A stretch of DNA of 5,746 nt from JACDDK01 sp035689095 (GTDB taxonomy: Bacteria; Actinomycetota; Rubrobacteria; Rubrobacterales; Rubrobacteraceae), in assembly GCA_035689095.1 (NCBI GenBank), contig DASSMB010000078.1:1-5746 (forward strand). Reading direction: 5' to 3'. The notes below the pieces were generated by a model. It was not told the DNA's origin. It did not search any database and saw only the letters and a list, made by a program, of their open reading frames with translations. A program made the translations under genes and the position numbers. How positions within the stretch are numbered: the stretch's first letter is position 1; each line of letters opens with the position of its first letter. Below are positions 1 to 5,746 of the stretch, piece after piece.

Positions 1-1878
1 AAGATAGAGGCCGGGCAGATGAACATAGAGATCATAGACTTCGACCTGCGGCTCACGGTCGAGGACACGGTGACGCTTCTGGCCGACCGGGCTCATATCA
101 AGGGCCTTGAGCTGGCGAGCTTCGTGGAGCCGGACATCTCCTCCCCTCTCCGGGGAGATCCCGGCCGCATCCGGCAGGTGCTGACGAACCTCCTTGGAAA
201 CGCGATCAAGTTCACCGAGCAGGGCGAGGTCGTCCTGCGGGTCGAGACCGCCGGCCGGCGGCGGGGAAACCAGCAGAGCATGCGGACCGTTCGTTTCTCC
301 GTCTCGGACACCGGCATCGGGATGACGGAGGAGCAGCAGGAAAAGATCTTTGCCTCGTTCTCCCAGGCCGACGCCTCCACGACGCGCCGCTACGGGGGGA
401 CGGGGCTGGGGCTCGCCATCAGCAGGCAACTGGTGGAGATAATGGGCGGGCGCATATGGGTGGAGAGCGAGCCCGGCGCCGGCTCCACTTTCTCTTTCGA
501 GCTGCCGCTGATGGAGACGGACGGCGGCCCGGTAAGAGATACGTCCGGCGTGGAGCTGTCGGGGCTCAAGGCGCTGGTAGTGGACGACAACGCGACGAAC
601 CGCCAGATCCTCGACAGGCAACTCTCCTCGTGGGGCATGGCGAGCGAGGGTGTCGAGGGCGGCGCGGAGGCCCTGCGCGAGCTGCGGGAGGCCGCCGGAC
701 GGGGCGAGCCTTACGACGCCGCGATCCTGGACATGCAGATGCCGGGGATGGACGGTATGCGACTCGCGCGCGAGATAAAACAGGACCCCGCCATCTCCCG
801 CACCCGGCTGATACTCCTCACCTCGATGGGCCGGCGCGGCGACGGACGGGAGGCCCTGGAGGCGGGCATCGAGGCCTACCTCACCAAGCCCGTGAGACAG
901 TCCGAGCTCTACGACGCCCTCGCGACCCTGATGGCGGCGGACAGCACCGGGGACGAGGATACTGATAGCAGACTGGTTACCCGCCACACCCTGCGCGAGA
1001 TGCGGAGCGAGCGAGGCTCGCGCGTGCTGCTCGCCGAGGACAACGACATCAACCAGAAGGTAGCGGTCAGGATGCTTGAGAGGCTCGGATACCGGGTGGA
1101 CGTGGTCGAAAACGGACGCGAGGCTCTCGAAGCGCTCGAACGCGACCCTTCCTACGGCGCCGTGCTGATGGACGTTCAGATGCCGGAGATGGACGGCTAC
1201 GAGGCGACCGCCGAGATCCGCCGCCTCGAAGCGCTGGAGGCGTACCGGCTCCACGTCCGGGGCAGCTGCGCGGGAGCGCGCAGCATCCCGGTCATAGCCA
1301 TGACCGCCAACGCCATGCAGGGCGACCGGGAGAAGGCTCTCGCCGCCGGCATGGATGACTACCTCTCCAAGCCCGTGAAGGCGGAAGACCTCAAAGCCGT
1401 ACTCGGCCGCTGGGTGAGCCCGGAAGCGCCCGGCCCGGCGGAGGCGGACGAGCCCGTAAAGATCGAGAGCGGAACGGAGCCGCCGCCGGAGACGCCGACG
1501 GAGTCCCCGAATGAGCCGCCGCTGGATGACGCGGTATTATCGGCGCTGCGCGAGTTGCAGGAAGAGGGAGAGCCGGACATCATCGCGGAGCTGGCCGGGC
1601 TGTTCGTCGAGGACACCGTAGAGCGTCTCGGGACGCTGCGCGAGGCGATCGAGGCCGGAGACGCGGCGGGCGTGGAGCGCGCCGCCCACGCCCTCAAGGG
1701 CAGCTCCGGCAACATGGGCGCCCGCGGGTTGAGCGAGCGGTCCGCCCGGCTGGAGGAGGCCGGGACGGCGGGAGCCCTCTCGGAAGCGAAGGACCTGCTG
1801 GAGAGCATCGAGAGCGAGTTCGCCCGTGTGAGGCTGGCCCTCGAAGCGGAAGTCCAGCAAGCGGCGAATAAGCGGTGA
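1..1878 (+). CDS. Hybrid sensor histidine kinase (HATPase-REC-REC-Hpt), 5'-truncated by window edge
   Basis: This is the C-terminal 625 residues of a BarA-like hybrid kinase that would autophosphorylate with ATP and pass phosphate His-Asp-His-Asp. The frame is open to base 1 and begins KIEAG, the usual end of a HisKA dimerisation domain, so the ATG at 19 is internal and not the start. Numbering from base 1, the ATPase domain spans about 40-165: N-box N63 and N67, DTGIG (D103, G105, G107), F-box near 116-120, and GGTGLGL at 132-138. Receiver 1 (about 189-305) has D195/D196, phospho-acceptor D244, T274 and K296. Receiver 2 (about 340-470) has E346/D347, D391, T435 and K457. A Pro/Glu-rich linker (about 473-508) leads to an Hpt domain (about 511-615) with HALKGSS at H563. 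All relay residues are intact. Sensor domains and the phosphoacceptor His lie outside the window. The TGA stop is at 1876-1878. The target of the Hpt domain is unknown. Confidence 0.96.
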   Translation, partial: KIEAGQMNIEIIDFDLRLTVEDTVTLLADRAHIKGLELASFVEPDISSPLRGDPGRIRQVLTNLLGNAIKFTEQGEVVLRVETAGRRRGNQQSMRTVRFSVSDTGIGMTEEQQEKIFASFSQADASTTRRYGGTGLGLAISRQLVEIMGGRIWVESEPGAGSTFSFELPLMETDGGPVRDTSGVELSGLKALVVDDNATNRQILDRQLSSWGMASEGVEGGAEALRELREAAGRGEPYDAAILDMQMPGMDGMRLAREIKQDPAISRTRLILLTSMGRRGDGREALEAGIEAYLTKPVRQSELYDALATLMAADSTGDEDTDSRLVTRHTLREMRSERGSRVLLAEDNDINQKVAVRMLERLGYRVDVVENGREALEALERDPSYGAVLMDVQMPEMDGYEATAEIRRLEALEAYRLHVRGSCAGARSIPVIAMTANAMQGDREKALAAGMDDYLSKPVKAEDLKAVLGRWVSPEAPGPAEADEPVKIESGTEPPPETPTESPNEPPLDDAVLSALRELQEEGEPDIIAELAGLFVEDTVERLGTLREAIEAGDAAGVERAAHALKGSSGNMGARGLSERSARLEEAGTAGALSEAKDLLESIESEFARVRLALEAEVQQAANKR

Positions 1879-1896
1879 TCCTGACTCGAGTGGGGA
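1879..1896. repeat. Imperfect 18-bp palindrome overlapping the putative -35 region
   Basis: TCCtgACTCGAGTggGGA has a perfect 8-bp core (1884-1891) and matching TCC/GGA outer arms; 14 of 18 positions are symmetric. It starts directly after the upstream stop codon and overlaps the candidate -35 box and the start of the spacer. That position would suit an operator, but a short palindrome can arise by chance, and no run of T follows, so it is unlikely to be an intrinsic terminator. The regulator, if any, is not identifiable here. Confidence 0.3.
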
Positions 1897-1909
1897 CCGT
1901 GTGTATGAT
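1881..1909 (+). promoter_or_regulatory. Candidate sigma-70-type promoter for the MHYT-PAS gene
   Basis: CTGACT (1881-1886; 4 of 6 matches to TTGACA) and TATGAT (1904-1909; 5 of 6 matches to TATAAT) are separated by exactly 17 bp. The AT-rich TATGATTTT run stands out in this GC-rich window and lies in the only non-coding gap. A start site near 1915-1917 would give a very short leader for the gene at 1944. The call rests on consensus match and position only. If it is not a promoter, the second gene would be read through from the kinase gene. Confidence 0.5.
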
Positions 1910-1913
1910 TTTC

Positions 1914-1919
1914 GAGGGG
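1914..1919 (+). promoter_or_regulatory. Candidate ribosome-binding site GAGGGG
   Basis: GAGGGG is the only Shine-Dalgarno-like purine run between the promoter candidate and the next gene. It is 10 nt from the ATG at 1930, which opens a four-codon ORF, but 24 nt from the ATG at 1944, too far for ordinary direct initiation of the long gene. It therefore bears on how the large gene is started. If transcription begins near 1916, part of this site would be missing from the message, so the promoter and RBS calls are partly in tension. Confidence 0.4.
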
Positions 1920-1929
1920 CGAAACTGAT

Positions 1930-1944
1930 ATGACGCTGATCTGA
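1930..1944 (+). CDS. Possible four-codon leader ORF (MTLI) overlapping the next start codon
   Basis: ATG ACG CTG ATC TGA encodes MTLI and stops in a TGATG overlap, so its last stop base is the first base of the ATG at 1944. It has the better-placed ribosome-binding candidate (GAGGGG, 10 nt upstream). Such an arrangement would let a ribosome finish the mini-ORF and re-initiate on the MHYT-PAS gene. The peptide itself has no recognisable function. ORFs this short occur often by chance, so this is inference from spacing and overlap only. Confidence 0.25.
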   Translation: MTLI

Positions 1945-4900
1945 TGGAGATGACCGGGACATACGACCTGCGCCTCGTCGCGCTCTCGATACTGGTGGCG
2001 GTGATCGCCTCCTACGCCGCTCTGGACCTGGCGGGGCGGGTCACGGCGTCGAAGGGCGGCGCCCGCCGGGTGTGGCTCGCCAGCGGCGCGGTGGCGATGG
2101 GAGCCGGGATCTGGTCCATGCACTTCATCGGGATGCTCGCCTTCAGCGTGCCCATGCCGATGACCTACAGCGCGCCCACGGTCGCGCTCTCGCTGCTGGT
2201 CGCCATCGCCGCCTCGGGCCTGGCGCTATTTATCGTGAGCCGGCGGACTATGGGGCGTCCGCAGCTGGTCTCCGGCGGACTCTTCCTGGGCGCGGGCATA
2301 CTCGGGATGCACTACATCGGCATGGCGGGGATGAGGATGCAAGCCGCGGTCAGCTACGACCCCCTGCTGGTCGGGCTCTCGGCGGTGATCGCCTTCGGCG
2401 CCTCCCTCGCGGCCCTCTGGCTCGCCTACCAGCTCCGCCGCGAAAGCGGTCCGGGGGGCCGGTGGCTGCGCCTTAAAGCCGCCAGCGCGCTCGTGATGGG
2501 CGGGGCTATCTCCGGGATGCACTACACGGGCATGGCCGCCGCGAGCTTCGCCCCGACCAGGGACGTCCTGAAGGCGCCGCCCGGCGCCGCCGAGACCGGC
2601 ACCTCCATCCTGGCCGCCGCCGTGGGCGCGGCTACGCTGGCTATCCTCGGGGTGGCGATCTTCACCTCGGTCCTCAACCGGCGCTTTCTGGCCCAGGCGG
2701 CGGCGCTGGAGGCATCGGAGCAGCGCTACGAGTCCCTCTTCGAGGAGAACCCGGACGCGGTCTTCTCGTTCGACCGGGAGGGCAGGTTCACCTCCGTCAA
2801 CCCGGCGGTCGAGCGCATCACCGGCTACCCGGCCGATGAGATCCTGGGCCAGACCTCCGGACGTCTGCTCGCCCCCGAGGACCTGGAGCGCGCTGCGGAA
2901 CACTTCATGAAGACCCTGCGGGGCGAGCCGCGGAGCTACGAGACGGCGGTCATCTCCAGGGACGGCAGCCGCGTACCGGTCGCCGTCACCAACATCCCAA
3001 TAGTCCTTGAGGGCGAGGTGGTCGGCGTCTACGGCATCGCCAAGGACATCACCCAGCGCCAGCGGGCGGAGGAGGCGCTCCGGGAGAGCGAGATCCGCAC
3101 CCGCGCCATAGTGGACACGGCGCAGGACGCCATCATCACGATGTCCTCCGACGGCGTGATCCGGTCCTTCAACCCCGGAGCGGAACGGACCTTCGGCTAC
3201 GGCGCGGAAGAGGTCGTTGGAGAGCCCCTGCGGATGCTCATGCCCGAGCGTTTCCACGGATCGCACGAGGCGGGCTTCCGGCGCTACCTGTCCGGCGGCG
3301 AGGCGCGCGTGGTCGGTAAAGGGCCGGTGGAGCTCGCGGGACGGCGAAAGAGCGGCGAGGAGTTTCCGCTGGAACTCTCGCTCGGAGAGGCGCATCTGGG
3401 GGACGAGCGGGTGTTCACCGGTGTTATACGCGACATCACCGCGCGCAAGCGGGCGGAGAAGACCATCCGGGAGAGCGAGCAGCGCTTCAAGCAGCTCTTC
3501 GAGCAGTCCGTGGATACCCTGCTGGTGCATGACAGCCGGGGCCGTATCGTGGACTGCAACGAGGAGGCGTGCCGGTCTCTGGGCTACACCCGCGATGAGA
3601 TGCTCTCGCTCCGCGTCGGAGACTTCGCCACGAACCTCGTCGCGCGCGACGAGCGCTGGAAGCAGGAAGAGAGCACGCTCTGGGAGCGCGCCCTCTCCGG
3701 AGAGCCCGGCAGAATCGCGGGGGTCCATCGCGGGATGCACCGCCGCAGGGACGGGACGACCTTCCCGGTCGAGGTTCACGTCGGCTCCGTTGACTACGGC
3801 GGCGAGCGGATGCTCTTCGCCTCGGCGCGGGACATCACCGAACGCCTGGAGGCGGAGAGGGAGCTGCGCGAGGCCGAGGAGCGGTTCCGGAGCGCCTTCG
3901 AGAGCGCGGCCATCGGCATGGCGCTCACCGATCCCGGTAGCGGACGCTACCTGCGGGTCAACAGGGCCCTGTGCGAGATGTTCGGCCGCTCGGAGGAGGA
4001 GATGCTCGCCACCAACTTCCGCGACGTGACCTGCCCCGAAGACCGGGACCTCACGATGGACTACGAGCGTCGTGTCATGGCGGGAGAGCTAGACAGCTAC
4101 CAGCACGAGAAAAGATACCTCCACGGCGACGGACACCTGGTATGGGCGCAGACCAACATCTCGGTCGTCAGGGATTCGGAGGGCAAACCGCTCCACTTCG
4201 TAGCCCAGATCCAGGACATAACCGAGCGCCGGCGGGCGGAGGAGAGCCTGCGCCGTAGCGAGGCGAACCTCGCCGCATCTCAGGAGCGGGCGCACCTCGG
4301 GAGCTGGGAATGGGACACGGCCACGGGTGGATTGCTCTGGTCGGACGAACACTACCGCATCTTCGGCCACGCCCCGCAATCCTTCGAGCCCGACTACGAT
4401 ACGCACTACCTGGGTGCCATTCATCCCGAGGACCGGGACCTGGTATGCAAAGCTATAGATGAATCCTTCGAGGGAAAACCATATAACCTCGACTACCGCA
4501 TAGTGCGGACAGACGGCGAGACGCGCCATGTCCAGTCCAGCGGCGAGGTCTTGTTCGACGAGAGCGGCGCGCCTATCGGGATGTCCGGAACGGTTCAGGA
4601 CATAACGGAACGCAAGCGGGCCGAGCGGCAGGTCTTCGAGAGCGAGGAGCGTTACCGGCTGGTCTCGCGGGCCACCAACGAGGTGATCTGGGACAACGAC
4701 TTCGAGAGCGGGACACAGCACTGGGACGGCGCGATCGAGGCCATGTTCGGCTACTCGGCCGATGAGGTCGGCGAGAGCGGCGCATGGTGGGAGAGACGGA
4801 TCCATCCAGACGACAGAGAGAATGTCTTGTCGAGCCTGCAAGAAGCCCTCGATGGAGGCGGAGAGTCATGGTCCTGCGAGTACCGGCTCCGGCGCGCCGA

Positions 4901-5746
4901 CGGCGAGTACGCTACGGTCGCGGACCGGGGCTACGTGGTGCGGGACGCCGGCGGCAGGCCGGTGCGGATGCTCGGCTCGATGATGGACGTAACGGAACGC
5001 AAGCGGGCGGAGGAGGCCCAGCGCCAGAGCGAGGAGCGCTTCCGGGGCCTCGCGGACGCGACCTTCGAGGGCATAGCTATCCTTGAGCGGGGTTGGGTCC
5101 TGGAGACCAACCGCGCGTTCGCCGACCTGTTCGGTTACGAGCAGCGGGAGATCCTGGGTAAGAGGGTCTTCGACTTCGTGGCGCCGGAATCGCGGGACCT
5201 GGCGCGGCGCAACATCGAGTCCGGTCTCGAAGAGCCTTACGAGGCTGTCGCGATCAGCAGAGACGGAGCCCGGTTCGACGTGGAGATCCGGGGAAAGACA
5301 TCCATTTACAGAGACCGCGAGGTGCGCGTGAGCGCCGTCCGGGACATCACCGGGAGGAAGCAGTCGGAGAGGCGGCTGCGGGAGGCCGAGGAGCGCTTCC
5401 GGACGCTCGTCGAGCAGATGCCGGCCGTCACGTACCGGCAGGCCACCGGAACTGTCGACGGCCTCCCGTCCGGCGCGATCACCTACGTCAGCCCGCAGGT
5501 GGAAGACCAGACGGGCTATCCGTCGCAAGCCTTCCTCGAAGACCCGGAGCTCTGGCTCAAGATCATTCACCCCGAGGACCGCGAATATGTGCTGGCCGAG
5601 GACGCCCGCACCGAAGAGTGCGGTGAAACCTTCGAGGTCGAGTACCGGATCATCTGCCGCGACGAGCGGGTAGTCTGGATCCGGGACGAGGCGGTCCTGA
5701 TCCGGGACGAGAGCGGACAACCTCTCTACTGGCAGGGCTTCCAGGT
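1944..5746 (+). CDS. MHYT-domain membrane sensor with at least eight tandem PAS domains, 3'-truncated by window edge
   Basis: A single frame of 1267 codons runs off the window without a stop. An in-frame TGA at 1926 limits the start to ATG 1944 or ATG 1950; 1944 is chosen for its TGATG overlap with an upstream mini-ORF. Residues 12-245 form a seven-helix MHYT domain with three signature motifs: MHFIGM (59-64), MHYIGM (122-127) and MHYTGM (192-197). MHYT domains have been proposed to bind copper and sense O2, CO or NO at the membrane. Eight cytoplasmic PAS modules follow, at about 259-373, 384-505, 513-633, 646-762, 776-890, 904-1019, 1032-1138 and 1151-1267. The first seven end in DIT/DVT-type PAC motifs joined by charged helical linkers. 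PAS2 resembles the FixL heme-PAS. The output domain lies beyond the window; kinase, GGDEF and GGDEF-EAL endings are all possible, so the activity is unknown. The neighbouring hybrid kinase suggests, but does not prove, a shared pathway. Confidence 0.96.
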   Translation, partial: MEMTGTYDLRLVALSILVAVIASYAALDLAGRVTASKGGARRVWLASGAVAMGAGIWSMHFIGMLAFSVPMPMTYSAPTVALSLLVAIAASGLALFIVSRRTMGRPQLVSGGLFLGAGILGMHYIGMAGMRMQAAVSYDPLLVGLSAVIAFGASLAALWLAYQLRRESGPGGRWLRLKAASALVMGGAISGMHYTGMAAASFAPTRDVLKAPPGAAETGTSILAAAVGAATLAILGVAIFTSVLNRRFLAQAAALEASEQRYESLFEENPDAVFSFDREGRFTSVNPAVERITGYPADEILGQTSGRLLAPEDLERAAEHFMKTLRGEPRSYETAVISRDGSRVPVAVTNIPIVLEGEVVGVYGIAKDITQRQRAEEALRESEIRTRAIVDTAQDAIITMSSDGVIRSFNPGAERTFGYGAEEVVGEPLRMLMPERFHGSHEAGFRRYLSGGEARVVGKGPVELAGRRKSGEEFPLELSLGEAHLGDERVFTGVIRDITARKRAEKTIRESEQRFKQLFEQSVDTLLVHDSRGRIVDCNEEACRSLGYTRDEMLSLRVGDFATNLVARDERWKQEESTLWERALSGEPGRIAGVHRGMHRRRDGTTFPVEVHVGSVDYGGERMLFASARDITERLEAERELREAEERFRSAFESAAIGMALTDPGSGRYLRVNRALCEMFGRSEEEMLATNFRDVTCPEDRDLTMDYERRVMAGELDSYQHEKRYLHGDGHLVWAQTNISVVRDSEGKPLHFVAQIQDITERRRAEESLRRSEANLAASQERAHLGSWEWDTATGGLLWSDEHYRIFGHAPQSFEPDYDTHYLGAIHPEDRDLVCKAIDESFEGKPYNLDYRIVRTDGETRHVQSSGEVLFDESGAPIGMSGTVQDITERKRAERQVFESEERYRLVSRATNEVIWDNDFESGTQHWDGAIEAMFGYSADEVGESGAWWERRIHPDDRENVLSSLQEALDGGGESWSCEYRLRRADGEYATVADRGYVVRDAGGRPVRMLGSMMDVTERKRAEEAQRQSEERFRGLADATFEGIAILERGWVLETNRAFADLFGYEQREILGKRVFDFVAPESRDLARRNIESGLEEPYEAVAISRDGARFDVEIRGKTSIYRDREVRVSAVRDITGRKQSERRLREAEERFRTLVEQMPAVTYRQATGTVDGLPSGAITYVSPQVEDQTGYPSQAFLEDPELWLKIIHPEDREYVLAEDARTEECGETFEVEYRIICRDERVVWIRDEAVLIRDESGQPLYWQGFQ
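1977..2678 (+). other. MHYT seven-transmembrane sensor domain (residues 12-245 of the second gene)
   Basis: Hydrophobic segments lie at about residues 12-30, 45-70, 80-98, 112-130, 140-163, 178-200 and 220-244, ending in the basic stretch NRR at 245-247, which fits a cytoplasmic boundary. The three MHYT motifs sit in helices 2, 4 and 6, with His at 60, 123 and 193 and a Met two to four residues further on in each, the spacing expected for the family. The first motif has Phe in place of Tyr, which is common in first repeats. All proposed metal-ligand Met and His positions are intact, so the domain looks functional. Confidence 0.93.
3864..3890 (+). repeat. 27-bp near-identical repeat, copy 1 (PAS3-PAS4 linker, LREAEERFR)
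   Basis: This linker segment matches 5376-5402 at 25 of 27 bases and encodes the same nine residues, LREAEERFR, leading into the next PAS fold. The copies are 1512 bp (504 codons) apart, so they are in the same frame. It is part of the helical connector, not a mobile element. Confidence 0.75.
4603..4621 (+). repeat. 19-bp direct repeat, copy 1 (PAS5 end)
   Basis: TAACGGAACGCAAGCGGGC occurs here and again at 4990-5008, identical over 19 bp and 387 bp apart. Both copies are in the same codon phase and encode the TERKRA linker after a PAC motif. The identity at synonymous positions suggests either a shared duplication history for PAS5 and PAS6 or simple codon preference; the flanking module sequences are diverged. 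Confidence 0.75.
4990..5008 (+). repeat. 19-bp direct repeat, copy 2 (PAS6 end)
   Basis: This is the second copy of the repeat at 4603-4621, in the linker between PAS6 and PAS7. Identity ends at the base after GGGC. A repeat in the same phase one PAS module apart could serve as a site for module gain or loss by recombination, which is inference. Confidence 0.75.
5376..5402 (+). repeat. 27-bp near-identical repeat, copy 2 (PAS7-PAS8 linker, LREAEERFR)
   Basis: This is the partner of 3864-3890, with two substitutions, both at silent third positions. It links PAS7 to PAS8. The shared linker may reflect shuffling of PAS cassettes at their helical connectors. Confidence 0.75.

Larger units (their letters stand above)
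2718..5744 (+). repeat. Array of eight tandem PAS modules
   Basis: Module positions in bases are: PAS1 2718-3062, PAS2 3093-3458, PAS3 3480-3842, PAS4 3879-4229, PAS5 4269-4613, PAS6 4653-5000, PAS7 5037-5357 and PAS8 5394-5744 (cut). Each of the first seven ends with a PAC Asp in a DIT or DVT motif, at residues 368, 497, 630, 758, 886, 1015 and 1134, so the steps are 129, 133, 128, 128, 129 and 119 residues. PAS4 (GMALTD...VNRALCEMFG), PAS5 (LGSWEWD), PAS6 and PAS8 (IHPEDRE, EYRII) look like PAS_3-type folds; PAS1, PAS2, PAS3 and PAS7 look like classic PAS/PAS_9 types. Linkers carry RAEE or EAEERF helices likely to form a continuous signalling coiled coil. The modules are diverged from each other in protein sequence. 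Confidence 0.92.

Noticed and set aside
19..21. ATG as the start of the hybrid kinase
   Set aside because: The frame is open upstream to base 1 and encodes KIEAGQ, the normal continuation of a HisKA domain; starting here would leave an ATPase without its dimerisation domain.
1879..1896. Intrinsic terminator after the hybrid kinase
   Set aside because: The palindrome has a short, interrupted stem, no proper loop and no following T-tract.
1359..2123. Minus-strand open frame spanning the intergenic gap
   Set aside because: It is Ser/Arg/Ala-rich with no domain, it covers well-supported + strand Hpt and MHYT coding sequence, and no plausible start signal was seen.
2226..3779. Long open frame on the minus strand opposite the MHYT-PAS gene
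   Set aside because: It is a shadow of the high-GC coding strand: the + strand product has clear MHYT and PAS motifs across the whole stretch, while the minus-strand translation is low-complexity (R, G, A, P rich) with no recognisable domain.
4866..5720. Second long minus-strand open frame opposite PAS6-PAS8
   Set aside because: Same reason: it mirrors the codon bias of the + strand PAS repeats. Its repeated LRPLAFRYVHH-like pieces are the reverse reading of the RAEE/DIT linkers.
3093..5744. LOV-type (flavin-binding) PAS among the modules
   Set aside because: No module contains the NCRFLQ motif with its photoactive Cys. The two Cys in PAS3 (538 and 543, CNEEAC) are in a different context.
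5394..5746. Assigning a GGDEF/EAL or histidine kinase function to the second gene
   Set aside because: MHYT and multi-PAS proteins have several kinds of output, and the window ends inside PAS8, so no output motif is visible.

Overview
The window is high-GC, densely coding bacterial DNA carrying parts of two large signal-transduction genes, both on the + strand, separated by about 65 bp. It is cut at both ends: the first gene has lost its 5' part and the second its 3' part. Base composition, G/C-ending codons and the style of the PAS modules suggest a high-GC Actinomycetota lineage, perhaps Rubrobacter-like. That placement is an impression from sequence style and could be wrong.

Region 1 (1-1878) is the C-terminal 625 residues of a BarA/hybrid-type histidine kinase. 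The window opens at the very end of the dimerisation/phosphoacceptor helix region (KIEAG), then shows an ATPase domain, two intact receiver domains, an acidic Pro/Glu-rich linker and a histidine phosphotransfer (Hpt) domain with an intact His. All downstream phosphorelay residues are present. The sensor part and the phosphoacceptor His lie outside the window.

Region 2 (1879-1943) is a short intergenic gap. It holds an imperfect palindrome, a plausible sigma-70-type promoter (CTGACT, 17 bp, TATGAT), a GAGGGG ribosome-binding candidate and a four-codon mini-ORF whose stop overlaps the start codon of the next gene (TGATG). No convincing intrinsic terminator is visible.

Region 3 (1944 to the right edge) is one uninterrupted reading frame of 1267 codons that runs off the window. 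It encodes a seven-helix MHYT membrane sensor domain followed by eight tandem PAS modules, the eighth cut just before its end. The output domain (kinase, GGDEF, EAL or other) is not in the window, so its biochemical activity cannot be stated. One PAS module (PAS2) resembles the FixL heme-PAS, with a His at the proximal-ligand position but without the distal Arg.

Taken together this is a membrane/redox-type sensor gene next to a multistep phosphorelay kinase. They could act in one pathway, but only adjacency supports that. I found no mobile element, CRISPR array, tRNA or rRNA, and nothing that amounts to a clearly new system. The points most worth a second look are the sensor architecture, the FixL-like PAS and the compact leader between the genes.
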